Assembly: GCA_020403425.1 (NCBI GenBank)
Contig: JADBXR010000010.1
Coordinates: 124,001 to 188,000 of the forward strand
Direction: 5' to 3'
Source: Chitinophagaceae bacterium
GTDB taxonomy: Bacteria; Bacteroidota; Bacteroidia; Chitinophagales; Chitinophagaceae
DNA: 64,000 nt
How positions within the stretch are numbered: position 1 is the stretch's first letter; every line of letters begins with the position of its first letter. Shown one piece after another: positions 8,586-17,722 of the stretch. The notes under the pieces were generated by a model, which saw only the letters and a program-made list of their open reading frames with translations, had not been told where the DNA came from and did not search any database. The position numbers and the translations under genes are program-made.

Positions 8586-9809
8586 ATGGAATCACAATTC
8601 ACAGTACTTTTTAGATTAAGGACTAACAAGAAAACACGCGATGGTTTGTACGCGATCTACATGCGAATAACCATAGATGGAAGGCGTTTTGAACCGGCCA
8701 CCCAGCGATTTATTGCGAGAAAGCAATGGATGGCAAAAGCAAACCTTGTTGATCCAAAATCACCCCAGGGGAACGAGATCAACGAATACCTGCAAATACT
8801 AAAACACAAGGCATACCGGTATCAGGCTGAGATCCTGATGGGCGGACAGGAACTTACCATTGAAAATTTCCGTTTCAGGTGGCTGGGTACCAGCGGAAAA
8901 CAGCGAATGATCTTGGAAATATTTGAAGACCATAATCAAAAAGTAGCCCAACTAGTCGGAAAGGATTTTGCAGAGGGCACCCTGGAACGATATATTACCG
9001 CACTTGATCATACCCGACGTTTTATTGAATGGAAGTACAAAGTCAAAGATTATCCAATTTCTAAACTGGATTTTGGATTTATTTCTGAGTATGAGTTCTG
9101 GTTAAAGGCCGTTCGCAATTGTTCGCACAATACGACGATGAAGTATCTCGCTAACTTCAAAAAGATTGTTCTCATTTGCGTGAAAAATCAGTGGTTAACG
9201 CGGGATCCGTTTTATGGTTATAAGATGAAGAAACGTGAAGTGATCCGGGACTTCCTCAATGATGAAGAATTGAAAAATATTGCAACAAAGCAATTTCCAG
9301 CGGAAAGGCTGGAACGTGTGCGTGATCTTTTTCTCTTCAGCTGTTATACAGGGTTGGCCTATGCTGATGTTTTGAAACTGAAGCAAACAGATATTAAATC
9401 AGGGATAGATGGCAAACAATGGATTTTTACACAGCGTCAGAAAACAGATACACTTTCCAGGATACCACTTTTACCTACTGCCTTACGATTAATTGAAAAA
9501 TATTCTACGCACAAAGATGTAGTTGGAAAAGAAAAATTATTTCCTGTAATGTCGAATCAAAAAATGAATGGTTACCTGAAGGAGATCGCTGATGTATGTG
9601 GTATCACAAAGGATTTAACCTTTCACATAGCACGTCACACATTTGCTACTACAATAACATTGAATAATGGTGTTCCAATAGAAACAGTCAGTAAGATGTT
9701 GGGTCATACAAATCTCAAAACTACCCAGCACTATGCAAAATTGCTTGATACCAAGATCAGTCAGGATATGGATAAGCTGATGGGAAAGCTGCATGACATG
9801 GAATTTTAA
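8586..9809 (+). CDS. Tyrosine recombinase/integrase of the element
   Basis: A 407-residue site-specific recombinase starting at the ATG at 8586. Order: an N-terminal arm-binding region (1-100), a SAM-like core-binding domain (about 105-215), and a catalytic domain (220-400). H347-x-x-R350 (HIAR), H374 (GHTNL) and the nucleophile Y383 (QHYAKL) are visible. The first catalytic Arg expected after CYTGL is replaced: residues 255-261 read TGLAYAD. This resembles the known arginine-I loss in the CTnDOT integrase. It reads away from tRNA-Ser and probably integrates the island there. Confidence 0.93.
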   Translation: MESQFTVLFRLRTNKKTRDGLYAIYMRITIDGRRFEPATQRFIARKQWMAKANLVDPKSPQGNEINEYLQILKHKAYRYQAEILMGGQELTIENFRFRWLGTSGKQRMILEIFEDHNQKVAQLVGKDFAEGTLERYITALDHTRRFIEWKYKVKDYPISKLDFGFISEYEFWLKAVRNCSHNTTMKYLANFKKIVLICVKNQWLTRDPFYGYKMKKREVIRDFLNDEELKNIATKQFPAERLERVRDLFLFSCYTGLAYADVLKLKQTDIKSGIDGKQWIFTQRQKTDTLSRIPLLPTALRLIEKYSTHKDVVGKEKLFPVMSNQKMNGYLKEIADVCGITKDLTFHIARHTFATTITLNNGVPIETVSKMLGHTNLKTTQHYAKLLDTKISQDMDKLMGKLHDMEF

Positions 9810-9833
9810 TTCAATTATCATCAAACTGAAATC

Positions 9834-10955
9834 ATGAATAAAGAATATATCACCTTCATTAAAGAATTAAAAGGGAGTATCGTCAGAAGCAGATATTTAG
9901 CTGCAAAACTGGCGAATCGGGAACAGTTGCTGCTATACCTGAAGGTTGGTGAAAGCCTTTCTGAAAAAGTGACAGCACAAAAGTGGGGAACGGGTGTGCT
10001 TCAGAAACTTGCTGAAGATCTGCAAATGGAATTGCCCGGTTTGAAGGGCTTTTCATATCGGAATATGCAGAATATGCGACAGTTTTATACTGCCTATCGA
10101 CAAACTCCGATTTGGCAACCCCTGGTTGCGCAATTTGGTACTGAGTCAATTGTGCAGGCATTGCCTGCACAATTGAAAAGCAATAAGGAAACAATTGGCC
10201 AGCCAGTGGTTGATCAATTACAACATAATGATAATCAATCCTTAAGACTCTTTTTGGGAATAAGCTTTACCCACCATCTGGCAATTCTAAATGGGTGTTC
10301 CAATATGGAAGAACGATGGTTTTATATCTCAAAAGCCTGTGTAGAATTTTGGTCTTATAGAACATTAGAGTATCATATTTCTTCCAAATTGTTTTATCAG
10401 GAAGGGGTTCTGCCCAATAATTTCGGATCGGCACTTCCTCGAGAACTGGGAACTAATGCAATGAATGTATTTCGCGACAATTACCTTTTTGATTTTATAG
10501 AACTAGATGAATCAGATAATGAGCGGGTATTCGAAGGGCAACTGGTATCAAAAATCAGGGATTCCATTATGGCTCTTGGCAAAGGGTTCTGTTTTATCGG
10601 TAACCAATTCAGGCTTGAGGTCGGAGGGCAGGAATTTTTTGTGGATCTTCTTTTCTACAACCGTGTATTGCGTAGCCTTGTGGCGTTTGAATTAAAGACT
10701 GGCAAATTCAAACCGGAATACGCCGGGCAATTAAATTTCTACCTGAATGTCCTTGATGATAAGGTAAAAATGCCGGAAGAAAACCCGAGTATCGGTATTA
10801 TTCTCTGCAAGGAAAAGAACAATACCGTAGTGGAATATGCTTTTCAAAACATAGCCCGTGGAATGGGGGCAGCAACATTCAAAACCTCGCAGAAAGTTCC
10901 GGACGACATGAAGGGTATACTTCCTGATGCAAAAGAGCTGGCGAAGTTGCTGTAA
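9834..10955 (+). CDS. YhcG-like PDDEXK nuclease (DUF1016)
   Basis: A 373-residue protein with an N-terminal DUF1016 helical region (about 1-150; WGTGVLQKLAEDL and GFSYRNMQNMRQFY are typical) and a C-terminal PD-(D/E)XK nuclease domain (about 215-360). Candidate active-site segments are FFVDLLFYN and LVAFELKTGKFKPEY. The family is frequent on mobile elements and near restriction systems; its exact role is unproven. It follows the integrase by 24 bp and is probably co-transcribed. A perfect 29-nt palindrome lies inside the gene (10147-10175). Confidence 0.88.
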   Translation: MNKEYITFIKELKGSIVRSRYLAAKLANREQLLLYLKVGESLSEKVTAQKWGTGVLQKLAEDLQMELPGLKGFSYRNMQNMRQFYTAYRQTPIWQPLVAQFGTESIVQALPAQLKSNKETIGQPVVDQLQHNDNQSLRLFLGISFTHHLAILNGCSNMEERWFYISKACVEFWSYRTLEYHISSKLFYQEGVLPNNFGSALPRELGTNAMNVFRDNYLFDFIELDESDNERVFEGQLVSKIRDSIMALGKGFCFIGNQFRLEVGGQEFFVDLLFYNRVLRSLVAFELKTGKFKPEYAGQLNFYLNVLDDKVKMPEENPSIGIILCKEKNNTVVEYAFQNIARGMGAATFKTSQKVPDDMKGILPDAKELAKLL

Positions 10956-10984
10956 AAGCAACCAGGCGGAACTTTACGTTACTT

Positions 10985-11040
10985 GTTTTCCCTTGGCAAT
11001 ACCCCCGTACCAACTCCTGGGGGCTTTGACAAGGGAAAAC
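10985..11040. terminator. Large nested hairpin between convergent genes
   Basis: GTTTTCCCTTG (10985-10995) is perfectly complementary to CAAGGGAAAAC (11030-11040). Inside it, CCCCC (11002-11006) can pair with GGGGG (11019-11023). It separates the converging nuclease and coupling-protein genes, so a bidirectional terminator is likely. A single-strand DNA structure is an alternative. Confidence 0.65.
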
Positions 11041-11081
11041 GGGTGTCTAACGAACACCCTAAAAATTATTTAATGATTGGT

Positions 11082-13046
11082 TTACTTGTTCTTGCTTTGC
11101 TTTTGTTTGATCAGCGTGACTATTACTTTATCCAGGATACCTCTTACATCATATTTAATCTGGAAGTAGTTATCCATAATTTCCTGCTCAGTAATGTCAT
11201 ACACTTGTGGAATGGGTTGAAAGGCTGCCATTTCTTTGTTCATTGCAACACTATCATTAATGATTTCAGAATGAAACATTTTTAAGGAGATTTTTTCGTC
11301 AGGATTGTCACCCACTACGCCCACGAACTGTCCCGAAGAGAGAGACGAATTTTTGGAGGGAGGGACAGCACTATCAAGTTGCCTTGAATAGCTGATGGAG
11401 GTATCCCGCCGGTTGACTGTTATGTTTTGTCTATCCTGTAGTATTCTGCCGAACCTTTCTGAGAGAGATTTTGCCGTATCACCACTTACCTGTCCACTGA
11501 TTACATTGGCGCAGATGTCCGTGATCACATCGGCCTGTTTGCCATAATCTTTTTCCAGTTGGCTAAAATCCTGCATGGCAAGGGTAGTGGCTACTTTGTT
11601 ACTGCGGGCGGTGGCGATAAGGTCATCCACATTATTGACCACGATGGTAGGAAATTCATCAAAGACAAGTGAGCATTTTAGTTTTCCTTTTTTGTTAACG
11701 ACGCGGAGCAATCTTGAAATATATAACGATAGAACGGCTCCATAGATATTCTTTTTCTCCGGGTTATTGCCCAGGCAAAGCACTTTGGGTTCGTATGGGT
11801 TGTTAATATCGAGGGTAAAATCATTGCCGGATAACACCCAGTACAGTTGAGGGGAGGAAAGGCGGGCCATGCCTATTTTCGCACTCGCGACCTGCCCTTC
11901 CAACTGATCGGTGGCTTTGTTCTGAAAAGCCGTGATAAAGGGGTTAACAAATACCTCTATTTCCGGTTGAGAGTTAAGAACGGGTAAGAGTTCCTTGTAA
12001 TCGGCCTGCATCAGTTCAATGACATGGGGTAAGGTACAGTAACGTCCGTCTTCGTACTTGCGCAAATACCAGATGATAGCGGTCACAAAATTGATGGGAG
12101 ATTCAACGAAAAAATCCCCTTGTTTGGTGATCCATTCCCGGTTTAGCCCGAGGAGGATGGAACGGGCGGATTCAATGGCGTCCGTGATGTCCGTCATTCC
12201 TTCCGGCTGAAGCGGGTTGCAACGGTGTGAACAGGAGAGATCGTCAAAATTAATGGCATAAAATGAGGGTTTATGTTCAAATGCACCCTGATTTTGAAGC
12301 ATCCAGTTGTAGGCAGCTTTGGACAGGTCATCATATTTAAAATCATAGATGAACAGGGCATATCCTTTTTGCAGTTGTTGTTTAATCATGGGCAGTATTA
12401 CAAACCAGGATTTGCCGGCTCCCGGACTACCTGTCACCAGCAGCCCACGAAATGGATTGATAATGTTTATGTAACTGTTTCTGATTTGTCTTTTCAAAGA
12501 ATAACGTGCCTGGAAGCTGAATGAATATTCGTTATTGAGCAGTCGTTCTTCCTGTGGGAAAGTTTCATTTTCCGTATTAAAGACATCTTCATTTAGTTTG
12601 AGATGTATGAATCTTGTGAGCTGTATTGCGCAGGCCAGGATCAGCAGGTAGGAAATGCTACAGATCAGCATGTAACTGATAGCAACTGCGATATAGTTTA
12701 ATTGGACATTCAGTAACCATCCGGCAGCATAGTAGGTTGCCATACAAACGTGCAGGGATAAAACTGCAAAACGAATGTTTTTGCCCGGATCTTTTTTTCC
12801 ATCAACACCGAGCAGTGAAATCAGCAGGAGGATAAGGACCGCTGTCTTTGAATAGGCCAGGTGGGTAAAAAGACCGGTTTGCTGCAGATTAAGCAGCAAT
12901 CTATCAGTAATAGCTGCTGTTAACCCCCATGTTTTGTATGCTCCATAACAATAGTAATAAAAGTGGAGGATCAGTAGTACAATGCTGCACAACCTGGAGA
13001 GGTCAACAATCTTCCTTAAACCCTGTTCGTTTTCCGACGATGACAT
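11082..13046 (-). CDS. Type IV coupling protein (TraG/TraD-like, Bacteroidota MobC)
   Basis: A 654-residue ATPase with four hydrophobic segments in the first 145 residues and a cytoplasmic motor domain. The Walker A is GSPGAGKS (206-213) and the Walker B lies in SLVFDEFPTI. These proteins dock the relaxase-DNA complex to a type IV secretion channel during conjugative transfer. It is the last gene of a mobilisation unit read leftward after the accessory protein and relaxase. No secretion channel genes occur in the window, so transfer would need a helper element. Confidence 0.9.
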   Translation of the reverse strand: MSSSENEQGLRKIVDLSRLCSIVLLILHFYYYCYGAYKTWGLTAAITDRLLLNLQQTGLFTHLAYSKTAVLILLLISLLGVDGKKDPGKNIRFAVLSLHVCMATYYAAGWLLNVQLNYIAVAISYMLICSISYLLILACAIQLTRFIHLKLNEDVFNTENETFPQEERLLNNEYSFSFQARYSLKRQIRNSYINIINPFRGLLVTGSPGAGKSWFVILPMIKQQLQKGYALFIYDFKYDDLSKAAYNWMLQNQGAFEHKPSFYAINFDDLSCSHRCNPLQPEGMTDITDAIESARSILLGLNREWITKQGDFFVESPINFVTAIIWYLRKYEDGRYCTLPHVIELMQADYKELLPVLNSQPEIEVFVNPFITAFQNKATDQLEGQVASAKIGMARLSSPQLYWVLSGNDFTLDINNPYEPKVLCLGNNPEKKNIYGAVLSLYISRLLRVVNKKGKLKCSLVFDEFPTIVVNNVDDLIATARSNKVATTLAMQDFSQLEKDYGKQADVITDICANVISGQVSGDTAKSLSERFGRILQDRQNITVNRRDTSISYSRQLDSAVPPSKNSSLSSGQFVGVVGDNPDEKISLKMFHSEIINDSVAMNKEMAAFQPIPQVYDITEQEIMDNYFQIKYDVRGILDKVIVTLIKQKQSKNK

Positions 13047-13063
13047 ACGCTTGGTTTGAGTGG

Positions 13064-14266
13064 TTAATGATTATTTTTTTTCTTCTTTTTGATCCATTCA
13101 AATGGTATTGGGAGGTCCTCGTTTTCCGGTTTTAGTAAGTCTTCGAGTAGGGAGGGATCCCATCGTTGGCCCGGCTGCTTGTCTGGGTGATGATTTTTGG
13201 GTTCTCTATGGCTATCCTGTGCAAGTAGTTTTTGAAGGCCGGCTATACTGTAGGATTTGCCTAATTCAGAGCCATTGAAGACAGCTTTGTTTTTCATGTC
13301 CACAAACGTGATCCCGTATATAATTCCTTCAGGATTCTGCCGAAGTATGGTTAATACCTGTTCTTTGCGCAGATTTTCAATGAGTCTATCGAGTTTACCA
13401 GGTCTGTTTTCAAGTAAGGAGCTAAGCTGGTTTTTTAAAGACAGTTTAGCCGGTTCCCTTTTTTTCTGGTTATGGATATATTTCTTTTCAAGATTTTTGA
13501 TGGTAGGTGATCCAGGTAAACTGCTTGCTTTAATGGGTACGCCGGTTTTCTTTCCCTGTGCATCCAGTATGCGGTATTGCAATCCTTTGTTACGTCTGAT
13601 AATGCCGTCTTCTTTTCCTTCGTCGGCTTGGATATTGAACTGCCTTAGGATCGCGTTAAAGCCAGGTAGCGAGATAAAATTGTAATTGTCCACAACCTGA
13701 CTGACAATATTGGCAATACTTCGCCTTGTCTCAGAGTAACCATAGCTTACCTTATAAATTTCCACAGGAGCCAGTTGGTACTCTTTTGTTTTTTCCTGTT
13801 TATGTGCAGGGACCAGGGTGAATAGTTCTTCAATGATCTTACGGGCAGATTCAGATTGGTTCCGACCCAGGTTATGGGTATTGATTCGGGAGCCGTCTGC
13901 GCGGATCGTTGTGCTAAGGATATGGATATGGGGATGGGCCGCATCGTGATGTTGATAAATCAGGTAGGGCTGTTCCCCGAATCCGATGCGGTTCATATAC
14001 TCTTCCACGATGCGCTTTAGCTTTTCAGCAGAATGGTTTTCCGAGGGATCAAAATTGAGGGAGATATGTATGGTTTTGGTACTGGCCCGTTGATTGAGTT
14101 GAATGCGGGTTTCAAAGACATCGAGTTTCTGGTAAAAGTTCATGCAATCAGCAGGCAGGATCATATTTCCCTCCCCTATGCAGATGGCTTTGCCTTTTTG
14201 TACTTTCTGCTCGTTATAGTTGAGCGCCCGGTTGATGGTAATAGGCATAGTTATTTTTGCGACCAT
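13064..14266 (-). CDS. Relaxase/mobilization nuclease (MobB type)
   Basis: A 400-residue DNA nickase of mobilisable elements. The three-histidine metal site is visible as HHDAAHPHIHI (106-116), and an upstream HISLNFDP segment fits motif II. The N-terminal Tyr residues (Y17, Y45) are candidates for the DNA-linked nucleophile. It cuts oriT and stays bound to the 5' end for transfer. Its start overlaps the 3' end of the accessory mob gene by 16 bp, which indicates translational coupling. The C-terminal third is basic and not recognised. Confidence 0.92.
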   Translation of the reverse strand: MVAKITMPITINRALNYNEQKVQKGKAICIGEGNMILPADCMNFYQKLDVFETRIQLNQRASTKTIHISLNFDPSENHSAEKLKRIVEEYMNRIGFGEQPYLIYQHHDAAHPHIHILSTTIRADGSRINTHNLGRNQSESARKIIEELFTLVPAHKQEKTKEYQLAPVEIYKVSYGYSETRRSIANIVSQVVDNYNFISLPGFNAILRQFNIQADEGKEDGIIRRNKGLQYRILDAQGKKTGVPIKASSLPGSPTIKNLEKKYIHNQKKREPAKLSLKNQLSSLLENRPGKLDRLIENLRKEQVLTILRQNPEGIIYGITFVDMKNKAVFNGSELGKSYSIAGLQKLLAQDSHREPKNHHPDKQPGQRWDPSLLEDLLKPENEDLPIPFEWIKKKKKNNH

Positions 14267-14646
14267 TGGGAAAGGATTTGGTGTGCGTGGAGAAGAAGGT
14301 TAGTTGTGTCGGTCAGGATTCGTTCCCGTGTGTTTTCATATTGCTGTGCCCAATTCCGGAATTCCGGGATACGGTCAAGGGTATGGAGTTTATGGACGAT
14401 CTGGTTCAGGTTATGACCGATGAAATTGATTTCTTTTTTGAGTTGAATGATGGCGGTAGTGGCCTCGTCCATGGATTGATTGTGGGTAAGTTTGGTGACC
14501 GGCTGCTGAAGCGCCAGTTTACGCAAGTAATTGCTGTTGTTTTTTTCGGTGGTTCGCAGACGGTTTTTTTCAAGTAGTTCAAACTCTGCCTGGTTCATGC
14601 GAACGGTAACCCATTTGTTTCTGATTGCTGTCTTATTCTTCTTCAT
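14251..14646 (-). CDS. Mobilization accessory protein (MobA/MobC-like, relaxosome)
   Basis: A 131-residue protein from the ATG at 14646 (a GTG one codon earlier is also possible). The N-terminus (KWVTVRMNQAEFELL) looks like a ribbon-helix-helix DNA-binding fold. The central NFIGHNLNQIVHKLH motif is the hallmark of bacterial mobilization/relaxosome proteins. It would bind oriT and help the relaxase. First gene of the mob operon, with the candidate oriT directly upstream. Confidence 0.9.
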   Translation of the reverse strand: MKKNKTAIRNKWVTVRMNQAEFELLEKNRLRTTEKNNSNYLRKLALQQPVTKLTHNQSMDEATTAIIQLKKEINFIGHNLNQIVHKLHTLDRIPEFRNWAQQYENTRERILTDTTNLLLHAHQILSQWSQK

Positions 14647-14701
14647 CACTGATCTTCTTCACATTTCGCACGAACGAGTCCCGAGTGAGTGCCCGTTAAC
14701 C

Positions 14702-14742
14702 CAAACGTGCAACGTTTGTACATCTTGCCGGTGCCGGTAAGG
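14702..14742. other. Candidate oriT
   Basis: Between the divergent ends of the mob operon and the PRTRC cluster lies a perfect inverted repeat CAAACGT-GCA-ACGTTTG (14702-14718). It is followed by TACAT and a second near-palindrome CTTGCCGG-TG-CCGGTAAG (14725-14742). An inverted repeat just ahead of a nick region, upstream of the relaxosome genes, is the usual oriT layout. The nick position is not known. Confidence 0.5.
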
Positions 14743-14847
14743 CGGCTATCTTTAGGACGAACATAAAATTAGCTTGTATAGCAGGTCAGAGAACTAAAGG
14801 ATCAAAGAATGATGTGTTGGGAATTGTCAGTTCGAAGTTGGTGCGGT

Positions 14848-15045
14848 TTAGAAAGCAATGACATAACCGTCCTGACAATCCGCTGCTTCGGCGGCGGCTT
14901 CGGGATAGGTTGGGAAGGATTTGAGTTGGCCATTTTCGGCTATTACAAACTGAGGTTCATGGAAGTTTTCGATCACATAAAATGGACCCTCCTGTGGCGG
15001 ATCATTGGGATCAATTTCCATCAGGATAAAGAGTAGGTGGTTCAT
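14848..15045 (-). CDS. Small acidic hypothetical protein at the end of the PRTRC operon
   Basis: A 65-residue protein whose ATG overlaps the stop of the ThiF-like gene by 4 bp, which supports translation. It is acidic, with no membrane segment or signal peptide; the middle reads as a short beta-rich domain (FYVIENFHEPQFVIAENG) followed by an Ala/Glu helix. I do not recognise a family. Its position suggests a role linked to the PRTRC proteins or a leftover reading frame. Confidence 0.55.
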   Translation of the reverse strand: MNHLLFILMEIDPNDPPQEGPFYVIENFHEPQFVIAENGQLKSFPTYPEAAAEAADCQDGYVIAF

Positions 15046-15863
15046 GATTTATTTTGTTTGGTGGAAGCTATGGGAATGGGTTGCGAACGGAAATCATTTA
15101 AGTTTAAGAAAAAGCCCCTGTGGTGGATCATGCCCTGGCGGAAAAGATTCCATAAAAGGGAAGCACCCAGCGCACTCAAAGAAGTGTTGATGAACAGGTC
15201 CTGTTTTTGCAGTGCCTCGGCCAAGGAGCAGCTTGGTGCAGCTTCCTCGGCTGTGCTTTTCAGCACCTGTTTATACTCATCGGTAACCCAAGGTAATCTG
15301 CTGCAGGTTTTGAACTGTTGAGAACTGGGTTGGCGGATGGTTTGCAGCGTAGATAGGATGACCTGGCCGGTCGTTAGTGCGTTGCCAAAATCCATCCAAT
15401 ACATTCCGCGGTCGCGGTAGAATCGTGAACGGCTGGGAATCTTCTTTAAGACCTTTGCAATGGCAAATCGTGAGGCAGCCGTATCTACGCAGGAAATGGT
15501 GAGGTTAGCCTGCCTATTCCCGGGATCTGTTTTTCCCTCTTCAAAACGACTGCAAACAGATTTCCAGTTGGTGCCAAAAAATCGGTTGACGCGGGCGATG
15601 AGAACGGCCGCTTTGTGTTGTCCAAGTTCGCTCGCTGCAAAGAGTTGCCTGCCGAGGTTGGCTTCTGTTATCAGGTCATCATCGAAGAGGCGGACAAAGA
15701 GGCCGGGATGATCCAGTCCAATGAGCGCGTGGTTCATCTTGGCGAGGGCGGTCAATACGTGGCTTCCGGTTCCACCTGCACCGATCAGGTTTACGGTGAC
15801 AGGATTAGTAGGGGAAAGCAGGTATTTGTCTGTAAAGTGTACGGTTGGTTTGGCGGTTGTCAT
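15042..15863 (-). CDS. PRTRC system ThiF-family protein
   Basis: A 273-residue E1/ThiF-like protein. The nucleotide-binding glycine motif LIGAGGTGS is near residue 26, followed by the acidic FDDDLITEANLGRQLF segment that contacts ATP in E1/MoeB/ThiF proteins. ThiF relatives adenylate a ubiquitin-like or sulfur-carrier partner; in PRTRC clusters the partner and product are unknown. It overlaps the PRTRC B gene by 4 bp. PRTRC clusters are typical of plasmids and integrated elements. Confidence 0.9.
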   Translation of the reverse strand: MTTAKPTVHFTDKYLLSPTNPVTVNLIGAGGTGSHVLTALAKMNHALIGLDHPGLFVRLFDDDLITEANLGRQLFAASELGQHKAAVLIARVNRFFGTNWKSVCSRFEEGKTDPGNRQANLTISCVDTAASRFAIAKVLKKIPSRSRFYRDRGMYWMDFGNALTTGQVILSTLQTIRQPSSQQFKTCSRLPWVTDEYKQVLKSTAEEAAPSCSLAEALQKQDLFINTSLSALGASLLWNLFRQGMIHHRGFFLNLNDFRSQPIPIASTKQNKS

Positions 15864-16576
15864 GCGATTAGATTTTTGATGGTGAGTTGTTGTTTTAAAA
15901 GGCAGTTTGTCGGGAATATTTTGTGGTTATCCTGGAGGGATTGCCAGCGCTGGATAATATTGCCCTTGAGAGGTGCGCGGTTACCCAATGTGTGGGAGAA
16001 TTTGCTATTGAAAAAATAGTTTTCCCATTCACTCATAAATTCTTCCAGGTAACTGTACCGGTCGATGGTGATGTCAACTGTTCCCATACACACCCTACCA
16101 TCCTCGTAGATATTAAAGAATGGGGCCTGAAAGAGCTGCGTATTAAGGGTGGGTTTTGAAGATTCTTTGAGGGCAAATAGTTGTAGTTGCCCGCGGTCTG
16201 CTTTCCACAACAAGCCTGGTAGCGCATACTCCCCGTCTTTCAGCCCGAGGCTGGTGGTAAATACCAGCCGCCTCCGCTGGGGTGGCGTATACCAGATAAC
16301 AAAACCGTTTTGGCCGCTGCGTGTGTATAAAACCTGATCAGGCAGCAATCCTTTTGGAACTAGGTAATGATCGGAAAGTCTGTCGGTGGTCAGTAAGGTT
16401 TCAGCCAACTGCTGGCTCTCTTTTAGGGAGAGCGGATGGGGGTCAACCAGCCTGCCGTTTGGGTTCAGATCCCATGCTTCCACATAGTACTCTCTATCTT
16501 CGGTGTTCGAAGCGTAAAAAAGCATGGCCTTGAATGGATCATGCAGCGTAGTAAGTTCTTTGTTTAGATTTTTCAT
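15860..16576 (-). CDS. PRTRC system protein B
   Basis: A 238-residue protein recognised by its place and by its central segment: GQNGFVIWYTPP, LPGLLWKADRGQLQLFAL and NIYEDGRVCMGTVDI. These fit PRTRC protein B. The same region resembles the E2-like/prokaryotic ubiquitin-associated proteins that pair with ThiF/E1 proteins, with a central Cys in GRVCMG; that link is an inference. It overlaps both neighbouring genes by 4 bp, so the three are translated together. Confidence 0.85.
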   Translation of the reverse strand: MKNLNKELTTLHDPFKAMLFYASNTEDREYYVEAWDLNPNGRLVDPHPLSLKESQQLAETLLTTDRLSDHYLVPKGLLPDQVLYTRSGQNGFVIWYTPPQRRRLVFTTSLGLKDGEYALPGLLWKADRGQLQLFALKESSKPTLNTQLFQAPFFNIYEDGRVCMGTVDITIDRYSYLEEFMSEWENYFFNSKFSHTLGNRAPLKGNIIQRWQSLQDNHKIFPTNCLLKQQLTIKNLIA

Positions 16577-17667
16577 GCCGTTAATTGATAGGTGATGGAA
16601 GAGAGTTCTGAACAGTGCTGGAGCAAGCGTTTTTCAAATGCCAGATCCGATTGCGGTTTTGCTGATGGCGAATGGAAATAATTGATGGCTACAGGTTGCT
16701 CGAAAATGCTGCGATCCTGCAGGTCACAGTTGATGTATTCCATCAGGCTTTCATAGAGCCAGCCATTGTCGTCCCAAAAGAAGCTGAAATAGTGATCAGG
16801 CCATGCACGTTCTTCTTCGGGTTCTTCCATATAATCACTTTGGATATTTCGATAGAAACAATGGCCTGGATACTGTTGTTGAAGCTGCCTGAAACCAGCT
16901 GCGATTTTTTTGAATTGTTCCTGTGTTTTGTTTGCGGGTTGGTAGTTGCGTAGCCGGTCGGCGAATGCGGTAAGATTAGCGGGATCGCGCACCGCTTTTT
17001 CCAAAATGGGCCGCTTACGGCGCATGGCGGTAATCAATCGCCGATTTTCTTTCCATTCTTCTTCCTCTTCATATTCATCTTTACTGTTCTCCAGCCAATC
17101 TGCAATGGCATCATAGCAGCCGGAAAGAAAATCGTTGCCAGTCGACAGGGGCATACCCACTGTTTGGTGCAGGTAGGCAAAGATGGAAAGCATCAAATCG
17201 AAGCTGGGTATATCCTCGCGCTGGTGCAACCAGTCCAGTGCATTGAGTGAGGTATAATACAGGGTATGGTCGATGCCGAGCTGTTCAACTGTAGCAAGGA
17301 GAGTTTCGCCTTTGTATTCCGTGATGATCAGATCGGTGCGCGGCGACTTTTTTTCCAGTTGCTCTTTGGCTTGTTGGAAGGCGCTTAGTAGGTTAGAAGG
17401 AAAGGTTTCTTCTTGGGTGGGATCCGTAAGTAACCCAAAGCATTTAGCGAGATGGCCGAGAGAGCGGAAAAACTGTGCTTCCACTTTGTCCGTTTTTGAT
17501 TTTTGGAAGCCCCAGAAATGGGATAGGGGCTGAAAGGACTGGTTTAAAAAATCATAGGAAGCATGGTCAGTGGAACGCATTGGGGTTTTTGCTTTCTGAC
17601 CTGGCCTGCGTCGGGCAGGCGATTGAGGCCGGCGGCCAGTGTGCCCAGCCGGTTGTGATGCTGGCAT
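16573..17667 (-). CDS. PRTRC-cluster protein, probably PRTRC protein F
   Basis: A 364-residue, mainly helical, acidic protein with no recognised catalytic motif; an acidic run (EYEEEEEW) sits near residue 195. Its place between PRTRC B and C fits protein F. The ATG at 17667 has a strong AAGGAGG ribosome-binding site, unusual for this phylum. However, the first 29 residues are basic and proline-rich and come from a GC-rich palindromic repeat (CCTGCC-CGAC-GCAGGC, 17608-17623). The conserved protein may begin at M30 (17580). Confidence 0.6.
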   Translation of the reverse strand: MPASQPAGHTGRRPQSPARRRPGQKAKTPMRSTDHASYDFLNQSFQPLSHFWGFQKSKTDKVEAQFFRSLGHLAKCFGLLTDPTQEETFPSNLLSAFQQAKEQLEKKSPRTDLIITEYKGETLLATVEQLGIDHTLYYTSLNALDWLHQREDIPSFDLMLSIFAYLHQTVGMPLSTGNDFLSGCYDAIADWLENSKDEYEEEEEWKENRRLITAMRRKRPILEKAVRDPANLTAFADRLRNYQPANKTQEQFKKIAAGFRQLQQQYPGHCFYRNIQSDYMEEPEEERAWPDHYFSFFWDDNGWLYESLMEYINCDLQDRSIFEQPVAINYFHSPSAKPQSDLAFEKRLLQHCSELSSITYQLTA

Positions 17668-17722
17668 AACTCCTCCTTTTTAATCGGTTTGACATAACGT
17701 GCTGTTGTTCTTTTTTTCATGG

